Part shown: positions 55,989-64,000 of the stretch, one piece after another
How the letters are laid out: every line of letters begins with the position of its first letter
How positions within the stretch are numbered: the first letter of the stretch is position 1
Assembly: GCF_044454545.1 (NCBI RefSeq)
Contig: NZ_JBITDV010000005.1
Coordinates: 496,001-560,000, forward strand
Origin: Cryptosporangium sp044454545
GTDB taxonomy: Bacteria > Actinomycetota > Actinomycetes > Mycobacteriales > Cryptosporangiaceae
DNA length: 64,000 nt
Reading direction: 5' to 3'
Notes under the pieces: generated by a model
Seen by the model: the letters and a program-made list of their open reading frames with translations, nothing else
Database searches by the model: none
Told to the model about the DNA's origin: nothing
Program-made: the position numbers and the translations under genes

Positions 55989-56821
55989 TGCGGCGCGAAG
56001 TCCAGGCGATCGTCTTCGTGCTGCTCGGAGCGGTGCTGCTCAAGCTCGTGATCTCCGGCGAGTACCTGAACTACGTGCGCGGTGTCCTGACGATCCCGCT
56101 GGTGGCGACCGGCGTGTTGCTGATGGCGTTCGGCGCGCTCGGCTTCGTCCGCGACTGGCGCGGCCGCGAGGCGGCCGAACGGACCCGTGAGCGGTGGGTC
56201 GAGGCCCGTGTCCGGACCCACGGCCCCGGCGCCGACCTTCATTCCGACGACACTCAGCCGGACGTGGAGCACCCGGACACGCAGCACCCGGACGTGGAGC
56301 ACCCGGCCGAAGGGCACTCGCACGGGAGCGAGGGACACGGCGTCGGCTGGCTCTGGATCCTGCCGGTCTTCGTGCTCGTGCTGGTGCCGCCACCGGCGCT
56401 GGGATCGTTCTCGGCCGAGCGCGGAGCGGTGACCGTCCCCAAGCCGCCCCGGTCGGTCACCTACCCGGCCCTCACCGGTTCCGACCCGGCCCTGCTCGCG
56501 GTGAACGACTACGCGCGCCGCGCGGTCTGGGACGACGGGAAGACGCTCACCGGTCACACGATCGAGCTGAGCGGCTTCGTCACCCCGCGCAGCGGCGGGG
56601 CCTGGTACCTGACCCGGATGAAGGTCAGCTGCTGCGCCGCCGACGCCCGTCCCTTCCAGGTCCAGATCGTCGACTCGCCGATCCGGGTGACCCGCGACGC
56701 CTGGGTCAAGGTGACCGGGACCTGGGTCAAGAGCAGTTCCGACGACCCGTGGAAGGCCGTCCCCCTGCTGAAGGCCGTCACCGTGAACGGCATCCCCACC
56801 CCGTCCCAGCCCTACGAGTAA
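55988..56821 (+). CDS. TIGR03943 (YcgQ-like) permease partner
   Basis: 277 residues from the ATG overlapping the permease stop. Two N-terminal helices (IVFVLLGAVLLKLVISGEY, GVLTIPLVATGVLLMAFGAL), a His/Asp/Glu-rich loop (HPDTQHPDVEHPAEGHSHG, GSEGHG), a third helix (WLWILPVFVLVLVPPPAL) and an external domain with MKVSCCAADARPFQVQI. The His-rich loop looks like a metal-binding segment. Partner of the YraQ-like permease. Its 3' end is followed by a 229-bp gap. Confidence 0.9.
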   Translation: MRREVQAIVFVLLGAVLLKLVISGEYLNYVRGVLTIPLVATGVLLMAFGALGFVRDWRGREAAERTRERWVEARVRTHGPGADLHSDDTQPDVEHPDTQHPDVEHPAEGHSHGSEGHGVGWLWILPVFVLVLVPPPALGSFSAERGAVTVPKPPRSVTYPALTGSDPALLAVNDYARRAVWDDGKTLTGHTIELSGFVTPRSGGAWYLTRMKVSCCAADARPFQVQIVDSPIRVTRDAWVKVTGTWVKSSSDDPWKAVPLLKAVTVNGIPTPSQPYE

Positions 56822-57050
56822 TTTGGGCACGTGGGACCACATGATCACCCTTGGTGACACCTTCGGTCCGACCCCGCCGCGACTGACCGCTCCCCGCTCC
56901 GCTGCCCAGCGCCGTCCCGTTCCGGCCGCGGTCGCAGGCGACCCGACGTGCCAGGTGAATCGGAAACGCTGGTCGTTGGAGAGCTACCGGCGATATCACC
57001 CGGACGATCGTTCACCGATCGCTGGGGTCCCTGACAGGTCGCCCACGACC
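56822..57050. other. Convergent intergenic region
   Basis: 229 bp between the TIGR03943 gene and the kinase-VWA gene. I see no gene in it and only weak hairpins. Confidence 0.4.
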
Positions 57051-60035
57051 TCAGAAGTTCGACATCACGTCGCCGAGGACCGACTCGATGTTGCGCGGGT
57101 CGTTCGACTCGTAATACCGGCCTCCGGTGGTCGAGGCGATCCGGGTGAGAACCGTCTTACCGGCCTGGGTGAGCTCACTCCCGAACGCGACCGGGTACAC
57201 GTGCACCAGCGGCTTCTGCTTCAGTGACGCCAGCAGCGCGTTCGGCGTGATGCTGCCCGGATCCTGGTTGTCGCCGTCGGTGAGCAGCACCACCGCGTTG
57301 ATGCCGTCGGCGTCCGCGGCCGTCCGGACCGTGTCGACGGCGTCCTTGGCGGTGTCGTACAGGCCGGTGTCGTTCTTGGCCCGCAGGCTGTCGAGGCCGT
57401 GATCGAGCGCCCCCTCGTTCTTCGTGCTCAGCGGCACGATCTGCCGGTGATCCACCGACCCGGAGAGGTGGGTCGAGAACTCCCAGAGCCCGACGCGGTC
57501 GTTCGACCCGAAGTACGACAGCGACTCCTTGGCGGCCCGCGTCGCCAACTCGAGGCGGGTGGAGTTCGTCCCGGGCACCCGCTCGTTCATCGAGCCGGAC
57601 GTGTCGAGCACGATCAGCACGTTCGCCGGCCGGTTCAGGTTGCGCCAGGCGCCGAGCAGCGCCTGCACCGCGGACGGCTCCGGCGGCGGGAACGTGACCG
57701 GGGCGGCAGCGGAGATCAGGCCGCCGGACTTGGCCACCACCTCCGGGTCGAGCTTGTCGTCGGCGCCGCGGAATCCGGCCGCACGGAACGCGGCCTGCTG
57801 CTTGTCGGCGAGCAGGAACGCGAGGAACTTGTCGGCCGCGGCGCGCTTGGCCATCGTCACCCAGGGTGCGTCGATCACGCTGTCGACGGTGACGTACGGG
57901 TGGTCGGAGACCAGCGTCCCGTCGCTGGGGTGCAGCGCGACCAGCTTCTGTTTCGGCGGCGGCAGGTGGCTGCCTCCGGTGAGTGGCTCGCCCTGGTTGT
58001 ACGCCCAGACCGTCTGCTCCTCGACCGCCAGCGCGGAGACCGTCGTCGCGGCCTGATCCTCCTGCTGCTGGCGCAGCGTGTCGAGGAACGTCAGCGTCGT
58101 GTCGCCGTAGCGGTCGGTCGACCGCTCGAGCGTCCGGAGGAACAGCTTGACGCTGTCCCGGTCGAGGTCCTGTTGGACGTTCCCGGTGCGGCCGGGCGCG
58201 GCCAGGTACGCGGCGAGCGTCGCGTGCAGTCCGGATGTGGAGACCAGCGGGTTGGTTCGCGCGAAGACGAACGGGGTCTTCGAGTTGCTGACGGCTTTCC
58301 AAGCGGCGTCGTTGCCGGCGTAGCGGGCGATGTCGTGCCAGCTCGGTTGCTTGGCGGGCCAGCCGAGGGCCTTCGCGGTGGCTTCGGGGGCGGCGATGAC
58401 CAGCGGGGAGCGGGCCAGGCTCGGCGCCTTGGGTGGCGTCCCGATCGCACCGACGCGCTGGCCGACGAGGCCGACCCAGACGCTGGAGGCGGGCGACCAG
58501 ACGTCCGGCCGGTCGCCGTAGTCGTCGCTGGGCCAGCCCTTGGCGAGCGCGTCGACGGCCTCGCCCGACTTCACCGTCACGATCCGGACCTTGATGCACT
58601 CGCCGTCGACGTCACCGGGGTCGGCGTTGTAGCGGTCGGCGAGCGCGCTGACGATGCCGGACTTCTCCGGCGACGCGGCGACGACGAGCGGAAGTTCGCC
58701 GCTGCAGCCGGACACGGCGCTGATCAGCGCGCGGGAGCCGAGGATGCCGCCGGCCAGGACGACGAAGACGACGACACCGGCGACCGGAAGCAGCCACCGG
58801 CGCCGCTTGCGGTCGCGGTCGGGCGGGGGACCCGGATGGCCGGTGACCGGGCGGCCGGTCGGAGGAGGCGGGAGCGGGAGCTGGCCGCTGCTGCGAAGGC
58901 CGGGGATGGGTACCGGGCTGCCGGGCGCGGTCGGCGGTCCGGACGCCGGCCGCACGGCCGAGCTCGGCGGCCCGGAGGCCGGCCGTACCGGCCCGGGCCG
59001 GCTCTGGGCGGGGTAACCCCAGGTCGGAGAGGTCGACGCCCCCGACGTAGGCGGAGCAGGCGGACCTCCGGCCCGCCACCCACTCCCAGAAACCGGCGGC
59101 CCGGACACCGGCGGCCCGGACACCGGGGCACTCCAGGACGGTGGGGACGAGATCGGGGTGATCGTCGTCGGCGGCGCGGAGAACTGCGTCGTAGCAGCGG
59201 CGTCACTGAGCACGCGGGCCAGCTCCGCGGCCGTCGGCCGGTGCGGCGGATCCGGATCGAGACAGCGGTCCACGGTCGCCGACAGGCTGTGCGGAAGCGC
59301 CGGTAAGTCGTACGCGAGCGACCGGTACCGCCCGGACTGGATCGCGGTGATCAGCGCACCGAGCGTCTCCTGCTCGAACGGCCGCCGTCCGGACAGGCTC
59401 TCGTAGAGCATCACGCCGAACGACCACACGTCGGCGGCCGGCCCGGCCGACTGCCCTTCGAGACACTCCGGCGCCGTGTACGCCAGCGTCCCGACGATGT
59501 CCCCGGGCTTGGTCAGCCCCGTCGATTCCGTCGACTTGGCGATCCCGAAGTCGGCGAGCTTCGCCTCGCCGTCGCCGCTGATCAGCACGTTCGCCGGTTT
59601 GATGTCGCGGTGCGTCACCCCGACCGCGTGCGCGGCCGCCAACGCCCGCGCCACCCCGGCCAGTGCTGAAGCCACCCGCTCCGGCGTCGGATGCCGCCGC
59701 GAAAGCTCGTCCTTCCAGCTCCCGCCGGTGAGCAGCTCCATCACCAGGAACGGCGTCCCCGGTGCGGCGTCGATCGTGTCGCGCTCGCTCACCCGGCCGA
59801 CGTCGTGGACCGCGACGATGTTCGCGTGGTTGAGACGGGCGGTGGTGCGGGCCTCGCGCTGGAAACGCTCGGGCGTCGTCAGCGTGTCGCCGGCCTGAAC
59901 CAGGATCTTGACCGCTACCGGCCGGTCGAGGTGGACGTCGTGCGCCGCGTAGACCCCACCGGTCGCCCCACGTCCCAGCAGCTCACCTAGGACATATCGG
60001 TCTCCGAGGCGAGGTCCGGTGCCCGCAGGTGTCAC
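57051..60035 (-). CDS. Receptor Ser/Thr kinase fused to extracellular substrate-binding-like and VWA domains
   Basis: 994 residues. Kinase at 12-275: GRGATGGVY, Lys43, HRDIKPAN with Asp144, normal DFG (Asp162), GTLAYTAPE. Residues ~290-400 are Pro/Gly linker with PVSGPPVSGPPVSG. A membrane helix lies at about 414-436 (WLLPVAGVVVFVVLAGGILG). Outside: an SBP-like domain (about 440-770; ELPLVVAASPEKSGIVSALA, APEATAKALGWPAK, YVTVDSVIDAPWVTMAKRAA) and a VWA domain (800-994) with a full MIDAS: DTSGSMNE (Asp811), Thr in DTGLYD, Asp in LTDGDNQD. SBP-VWA proteins occur alone in actinobacteria; fusion to a kinase makes a one-chain receptor. Ligand unknown. Confidence 0.9.
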   Translation of the reverse strand: MTPAGTGPRLGDRYVLGELLGRGATGGVYAAHDVHLDRPVAVKILVQAGDTLTTPERFQREARTTARLNHANIVAVHDVGRVSERDTIDAAPGTPFLVMELLTGGSWKDELSRRHPTPERVASALAGVARALAAAHAVGVTHRDIKPANVLISGDGEAKLADFGIAKSTESTGLTKPGDIVGTLAYTAPECLEGQSAGPAADVWSFGVMLYESLSGRRPFEQETLGALITAIQSGRYRSLAYDLPALPHSLSATVDRCLDPDPPHRPTAAELARVLSDAAATTQFSAPPTTITPISSPPSWSAPVSGPPVSGPPVSGSGWRAGGPPAPPTSGASTSPTWGYPAQSRPGPVRPASGPPSSAVRPASGPPTAPGSPVPIPGLRSSGQLPLPPPPTGRPVTGHPGPPPDRDRKRRRWLLPVAGVVVFVVLAGGILGSRALISAVSGCSGELPLVVAASPEKSGIVSALADRYNADPGDVDGECIKVRIVTVKSGEAVDALAKGWPSDDYGDRPDVWSPASSVWVGLVGQRVGAIGTPPKAPSLARSPLVIAAPEATAKALGWPAKQPSWHDIARYAGNDAAWKAVSNSKTPFVFARTNPLVSTSGLHATLAAYLAAPGRTGNVQQDLDRDSVKLFLRTLERSTDRYGDTTLTFLDTLRQQQEDQAATTVSALAVEEQTVWAYNQGEPLTGGSHLPPPKQKLVALHPSDGTLVSDHPYVTVDSVIDAPWVTMAKRAAADKFLAFLLADKQQAAFRAAGFRGADDKLDPEVVAKSGGLISAAAPVTFPPPEPSAVQALLGAWRNLNRPANVLIVLDTSGSMNERVPGTNSTRLELATRAAKESLSYFGSNDRVGLWEFSTHLSGSVDHRQIVPLSTKNEGALDHGLDSLRAKNDTGLYDTAKDAVDTVRTAADADGINAVVLLTDGDNQDPGSITPNALLASLKQKPLVHVYPVAFGSELTQAGKTVLTRIASTTGGRYYESNDPRNIESVLGDVMSNF

Positions 60036-60124
60036 CCGACCTCCCCTCGCCCTCTGCAGGCCAGGATAGGACCAGGGTGGTAGCGAGCCGTCGTCGCGTC
60101 AGTTCGGGTTGTGTCGGATCCCGG

Positions 60125-60601
60125 TCAGACCCGGCCGAACTGGTCGGCCAGGCGCGGCGGGAAACCGCCGGTCGCGATCGGGCCCCAGCGCTCGATCGAG
60201 ATCCGGATCAGTGACTTGCCCTGTTTCTCCATCGCCGACCGGTAGCCGGGCCAGTCGGGGTGCTCACCGGCGATCACCCGGTAGTACTCGACCAGCGGCT
60301 CCAGCGCCTCGGGCAGGTCGAGCACCTCGGCGATCCCGTCCACCTGGACGTAAGGCCCGTCCCAGTCGGACGAGAGCACGCAGACGCTGGCCCGGGTGTC
60401 GCGGCGGGCGTTGGAGGCCTTCGCCCGGTCGGGGTAGGTCGAGACCACGATCCGGCCCGAGTCGTCGACACCACAGGTCACCGGGGAGAGCTGGGGCCGC
60501 CCGTCCTTGCGGGTGGTCGCCAGCAGCCCGTGATGACGGGGACGCAGAAACGTCAGCAGTTCGGCCCGGTCCACGACGTCCGCGGTCGCGTAGTTCGCCA
60601 C
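60125..60601 (-). CDS. PPOX-class F420-dependent oxidoreductase-like protein
   Basis: 158 residues from the GTG at 60601. A split beta-barrel: ELLTFLRPRHHGLLATTRKD, GRPQLSPVTCGVDDSGRIVV, DRAKASNARRDTRASVCVLS, YVQVDGIAEVLDLPEALEPL, then VEYYRVIAGEHPDWPGYRSA. This matches PPOX-class, F420-binding family proteins common in actinobacteria. The substrate is unknown. A longer upstream frame without coding bias is not used; the GTG is divergent to the HAD gene. Confidence 0.9.
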   Translation of the reverse strand: MANYATADVVDRAELLTFLRPRHHGLLATTRKDGRPQLSPVTCGVDDSGRIVVSTYPDRAKASNARRDTRASVCVLSSDWDGPYVQVDGIAEVLDLPEALEPLVEYYRVIAGEHPDWPGYRSAMEKQGKSLIRISIERWGPIATGGFPPRLADQFGRV

Positions 60602-60683
60602 GCACGCAGCGTAACCAATATTCACGTCCGGCAAACCCGACATCCGGCGGGTGGGTTGCGCCGCCGCGTGTAAGGCTGGATAA

Positions 60684-61502
60684 GTGTTCGTCCCCAGGCT
60701 GGTCGCCACCGATCTCGACGGAACCCTGCTCCGATCGGATCTGACCGTCTCGGCGCGGACGCTCACCACGTTCGAACGCCTCGAGCGCTCCGGAATCACG
60801 CTGGTCTTCGTCACCGGCCGGCCCTGGCGCTGGATGGACCCGGTCCTCGCGCAGACCGGCCGCCGTGGTCAGGTCGTCTGCGCCAACGGCGCGGTGGTGC
60901 TCGACGGTGCTTCCGGCCAGGTCCTGCAGAACTGGACCATTCCCGCGGAGACCCTTCGCGCGGTCACCGCCGCGGTCCGAGAGACCTTTCCGGACGCGAT
61001 TTTCGCGGTCGAGCGCGGCCGCCGGATGCTGCACGAGCCCGAGTACCCGGTCCGGCACGATCTCGGCCGTCGGGACGAGAACGAGGTCTCCTACGACGAG
61101 CTGATCGCCGAGCCGGTCGAGAAGCTGCTGATCCGGGCCCCGAGCGTGGAGGCGGCCGAGTTGTGGACGCGCTGCACCCGGGTGTTCGACGGCCGGGTCA
61201 CGCCGACCCACTCGGGTTTCCGGGGGCTGATCGAGGTCTCGGCGTCCGGGGTCACGAAGGCGACCGGCCTCGAATGGGTCGCGCAGCGCTGCGGCGTCGA
61301 CCCGGCCGCCATCGTCGCGTTCGGCGACATGCCCAACGACATCCCGATGCTCACCTGGGCCGGCCGGAGCGTCGTCGTCGCCGGAGCCCATCCGGAGGCG
61401 GCGGCCGTCGCGCACACGGTCACGACCGGCAACGACGCCGACGGGGTGGCGACCTACCTCGACGCCCTGCTGGACGAGGTAGAAGCCGCCACCCCGCGCT
61501 GA
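60684..61502 (+). CDS. HAD-superfamily (Cof-type) phosphatase
   Basis: 272 residues from a GTG. Motif I VATDLDGTLLRSD, motif II FVTGRPW, a C2B-type cap (about 85-190), motif III with Lys in GVTKATGLEWV and motif IV FGDMPNDIPML. All catalytic residues for a Cof/YkrA-type phosphatase of sugar phosphates or nucleotides are present. Normal length. The gene stops 1 nt from the convergent bpa gene end. Confidence 0.93.
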   Translation: MFVPRLVATDLDGTLLRSDLTVSARTLTTFERLERSGITLVFVTGRPWRWMDPVLAQTGRRGQVVCANGAVVLDGASGQVLQNWTIPAETLRAVTAAVRETFPDAIFAVERGRRMLHEPEYPVRHDLGRRDENEVSYDELIAEPVEKLLIRAPSVEAAELWTRCTRVFDGRVTPTHSGFRGLIEVSASGVTKATGLEWVAQRCGVDPAAIVAFGDMPNDIPMLTWAGRSVVVAGAHPEAAAVAHTVTTGNDADGVATYLDALLDEVEAATPR

Positions 61503-61503
61503 C

Positions 61504-62067
61504 CTACAGGTACTGGCCGGTGCCGTGGGGGGTCGGACCGGATTCGCCGGCCACGATGCCACCGAGCCCCGGCGGCAGCGCCGGGCGTCCGCGCATCTGC
61601 TCGAGCTGCATGCGGGCCGCCATCTGCTGCGCCACCAGCGCGGCCTGGATGCCGTGGAACAGCCCTTCCAACCAGCCGACCAGCTGTGCCTGGGCGATGC
61701 GCAGCTCCGGCTCGGTCGGCGTCACGTCGTCGGTGAACGGGAGCGACAGCCGTTCGAGCTCGTCGCGGAGCTCGGGCGCCAGGCCGTCTTCGAGCTCGGC
61801 GATCGACCGTGCGTGGATCTCCTTGAGCCGCGCCCGGCTGGCCTCGTCGAGGGGTGCCGCCCGCACCTCCTCCAGCAGCTGCTTGATCATGCTGCCGATC
61901 CGCATGACCTTTCCGGGCTGCTCGATCAGGCGCGCCGGATCGTTGTCGTTGTCATCTTTGCCGATCTCGATCGGCATCGCGCCGACCGGCGAGCCGTCCG
62001 GACCCATGACCATGACGGTCTGACCGGGCGAGTCGGGGCGCTCATCGGGGGACTGAGGTTCGGTCAT
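61504..62067 (-). CDS. bpa: Bacterial proteasome activator
   Basis: 187 residues from the ATG at 62067. Acidic, disordered N-terminus with MVMGPDGSPVG, then a four-helix region (GKVMRIGSMIKQLLEEVRAA, RLKEIHARSIAELEDGLAPE, LRIAQAQLVGWLEGLFHGIQ) and the C-terminus GQYL. This is the HbYX-type end that docks into the 20S proteasome ring. In mycobacteria Bpa (PafE) opens the proteasome for ATP-independent degradation of unfolded proteins. It implies a 20S proteasome elsewhere in the genome. Confidence 0.93.
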   Translation of the reverse strand: MTEPQSPDERPDSPGQTVMVMGPDGSPVGAMPIEIGKDDNDNDPARLIEQPGKVMRIGSMIKQLLEEVRAAPLDEASRARLKEIHARSIAELEDGLAPELRDELERLSLPFTDDVTPTEPELRIAQAQLVGWLEGLFHGIQAALVAQQMAARMQLEQMRGRPALPPGLGGIVAGESGPTPHGTGQYL

Positions 62068-62125
62068 CTGGCCATCCTCTCGCAATCAGTTGTGCTTGCG
62101 GATGCCGGTGGCGGAGGGTGCAGGT

Positions 62126-63088
62126 ATGCCCTCTCGATCAATGAGTACTCCGGCCACGGCCGAGTTGACGGTCCGGCCGGCCACGACCGCCGACGCCGCC
62201 GCGGTCCGCGACCTGATCAACGTGGTGGATCTCGTCGATACCGGAGAGGCCGGCTACGCCGTCGACGAAGTCGAGAGTGACCTCCGCCGCAGCGATGACC
62301 TGGCCCGGGACTCCTGGCTCGCGTTCTCCGGCGACCGGCTGGTCGCCTACGCGGTCCTCTGGCCCGCCTCCGCGAGCGGTCGCCTGGACGTCGATCACTA
62401 CGTACTTCCGGACGAGGTGGCAGCCGGTTCGTTATTGCTCGACCTGCTCACCGCCAGGGCCGCCGAGATCGCCGCGACCACGCCGGGCGTCCCGGCCGCT
62501 GACCTGCACCTGGCGCTGACGCCGGAGTCCGTCCTGGCCGTGCACGCGCTGCCGGTGCGGGGCTGGCGCAACGTCCGGCGCCACCACGTGCTCACCCGGC
62601 CGGTGTCGACGGGCGCGGACGCGCTGCCGGTACTGCCGGCCGACGTCCGGGTCCGGGTCGCGACCGCGCCGAGTGACCAGGAGATCGCGTACCGGCTCGT
62701 CCAGGAGACGTTCGCCGGGCACTTCGGCTTCGAGCCCACGTCCTACGACGACTGGCGCAAGCGGATGGACGCCGACCACCGCGACTGGACGCTGACCTGG
62801 ATCGCGTCCCGGGGTGCGGTCGACGTCGGGGTGCTGGTCGGGCACAACGACCGGGAGGCGACCGGCTGGGTGCAGAACCTCGGCACGGTCGCCGCGGCGC
62901 GCGGCAGCGGCATCGCCACCGCGCTGCTGCGGACGTCGTTCGTCGAGTTCGCCGCTCGCGGGCGCAGCACCGTCGGCCTCGGCGTCGACACCGGGAACGC
63001 GCACAACGCGCTGCACTTCTACACCGGCCTCGGGTTCCAGCTGCAGTTCGCGGCCGACACCTGGCGGCTGGTGGTGCCGGCTCCCTAG
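62126..63088 (+). CDS. GNAT N-acetyltransferase, two GNAT domains
   Basis: 320 residues from the ATG at 62126 with GGAGG at 7 nt. The N-terminal half (about 12-150) is a GNAT-like domain with degenerate CoA site (LTVRPATTADAAAVRDLINV). The C-terminal half (165-318) has the active form: QEIAYRLVQETFAGHFGFEP, WVQNLGTVAAARGSGIATAL, GLGVDTGNAHNALHFYTGLG. Tandem GNAT of mycothiol synthase-like build. Acceptor unknown. It overlaps the last gene tail-to-tail by 4 nt. Confidence 0.9.
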   Translation: MPSRSMSTPATAELTVRPATTADAAAVRDLINVVDLVDTGEAGYAVDEVESDLRRSDDLARDSWLAFSGDRLVAYAVLWPASASGRLDVDHYVLPDEVAAGSLLLDLLTARAAEIAATTPGVPAADLHLALTPESVLAVHALPVRGWRNVRRHHVLTRPVSTGADALPVLPADVRVRVATAPSDQEIAYRLVQETFAGHFGFEPTSYDDWRKRMDADHRDWTLTWIASRGAVDVGVLVGHNDREATGWVQNLGTVAAARGSGIATALLRTSFVEFAARGRSTVGLGVDTGNAHNALHFYTGLGFQLQFAADTWRLVVPAP

Positions 63089-64000
63089 TTGACCAGCAGG
63101 ACCTTGCCGGTGGCGTCGCCGGACTCGAGGACGCGGTGGGCCTCGGCGGCGTCCGGGAGCGCGATCGCGCGGTCGATGACCGGGCGGATCTTGCCGAACT
63201 CCAGCAGCGGCCAGACGTGCGTCTTCACGTCCGCGACGATCTCGGCCTTCTCCTCGGCCGGCCGGGCGCGGAGCGAGGTCGCGGTGATCGACGCGCGCTT
63301 GGACAGCAGCGCGCCCAGGTTCACCTCGCCCTGCATGCCGCCCTGCATGCCGATGACGATCAGCCGCCCGTTCGTGGCCAGCGTCGCGACGTTGCGCTCG
63401 AGGTACTTCGCGCCCATGTTGTCGAGGATCACATCGGCGCCCTTGCCGCCGGTGGCGCTCTTCACGACGTCCACGAAGTCTTCGGAGTGGTAGTCGATCG
63501 CACGCTCGGCGCCGAGCGCCAGACAGCGGGGGTGTTTCGCGGGGCTCGCGGTGCAGAACACCCGGGCGCCGTAGGCGGCGGCCAGCTGGATCGCGGCCGT
63601 GCCGATGCCACCCGCACCACCGTGCACGAGAAATGTGTCGCCTGGGGCGAGCCGGCCGATCGCGAACACGTTCGACCAGACCGTGCAGTACACCTCGGGG
63701 AGCCCGGCGGCCTCGGCCAGCGAAACCCCCTCGGGAACCGGCAGCAACTGCCCGGCCGATACGGCCACCTTCTCGGCGTAACCGCCACCGGCCAGCAGCG
63801 CGCACACCTCGTCGCCGACGTTCCAGCCCTCGACGCCGGGGCCGAGCGCGGCGATCCGGCCCGAGCACTCCAGGCCCGGATACTCCGGCGCGCCCGGGGG
63901 CGGTGGGTAGAAACCCTGGCGTTGCATGAGGTCAGCGCGGTTGACCGCGGAGGCGACGATGTCGATCAGGACCTCGCCGGGGCCGGGTTCCGGGTCGGGA
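63085..64000 (-). CDS. NAD(P)H:quinone oxidoreductase (PIG3-like), partial
   Basis: Runs off the right edge; about 305 C-terminal residues are visible. Medium-chain reductase features: VASAVNRADLMQRQGFYPPP, PGLECSGRIAALGPGVEGW, VHGGAGGIGTAAIQLAAAYG (NADPH-binding motif) and DVILDNMGAKYLERN. The PADLMQRQG-type start is characteristic of PIG3/quinone oxidoreductases. No zinc ligands are seen. Probable role in quinone reduction or detoxification. Confidence 0.92.
   Translation of the reverse strand, partial: PDPEPGPGEVLIDIVASAVNRADLMQRQGFYPPPPGAPEYPGLECSGRIAALGPGVEGWNVGDEVCALLAGGGYAEKVAVSAGQLLPVPEGVSLAEAAGLPEVYCTVWSNVFAIGRLAPGDTFLVHGGAGGIGTAAIQLAAAYGARVFCTASPAKHPRCLALGAERAIDYHSEDFVDVVKSATGGKGADVILDNMGAKYLERNVATLATNGRLIVIGMQGGMQGEVNLGALLSKRASITATSLRARPAEEKAEIVADVKTHVWPLLEFGKIRPVIDRAIALPDAAEAHRVLESGDATGKVLLVN

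Noticed and set aside
57399..59306. 635-codon rightward frame antisense to the kinase-VWA gene
   Set aside because: Shadow of a gene with intact kinase and MIDAS motifs.

Overview
The window is high-GC actinobacterial DNA. The evidence is third-position G/C coding bias, frequent GTG starts, DUF397/XRE pairs, PknB-type Ser/Thr kinases, an F420-type PPOX oxidoreductase and a proteasome activator ending in a C-terminal GQYL. A mycelial, Cryptosporangium- or Frankia-like genus fits, but I cannot name the genus from sequence alone.

Layout. (1) 1-2199 is left chromosomal flank: a Lys-rich, visibly AT-richer partial gene at the edge, a 37-residue membrane peptide and a Nudix hydrolase. (2) 2200-40742 is a siphovirus-type prophage of about 38.5 kb integrated into the 3' part of a tRNA-Ser(UGA) gene. 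The intact tRNA lies at 40686-40774 beside the tyrosine integrase. A 59-bp displaced copy of the tRNA 3' part (2 mismatches) marks the other end. Reading the prophage from its right end: integrase, small HTH gene and repressor (+ strand), a regulatory region, then a long leftward run of genes. That run holds early genes (Xis-like HTH, small Zn-finger and membrane proteins, an O-like winged-helix initiator carrying iteron-like repeats, a DnaJ-like Zn-finger protein, a DUF2637 membrane protein, DUF6221). Next come packaging (HNH, TerS, TerL), portal, prohead protease, HK97-fold capsid, connectors, tail tube candidates, frameshifted tail chaperone, tape measure, Dit/tip proteins, a lysin-like protein and holin-like membrane proteins. 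The left end (2.4-8.2 kb) is an accessory block: a DUF397/XRE pair with its own operator array, an XRE-TPR-like regulator, a degenerate recombinase-like protein and small unknowns, separated from the late genes by a bidirectional terminator. (3) 40775-64000 is right chromosomal flank: a glyoxalase-fold protein, a FIST / GAF-GGDEF-EAL signalling pair, an SGNH hydrolase, a large FAD/Fe-S/CCG oxidoreductase, three receptor Ser/Thr kinases, an alpha/beta hydrolase, a YraQ-like permease with a TIGR03943 partner, a PPOX oxidoreductase, a HAD phosphatase, Bpa, a GNAT protein and a quinone oxidoreductase running off the edge.

Most notable items: iterons spaced near helical multiples inside the phage initiator gene (candidate lambda-O-like origin); compensatory base-pair changes between the two att copies; a canonical C_CCT_TTG -1 slip site in the tail chaperone; terminase genes whose conserved N-termini precede any ATG/GTG/TTG; and a host receptor kinase that fuses a cytoplasmic PknB-type kinase to an extracellular substrate-binding-like and VWA module.
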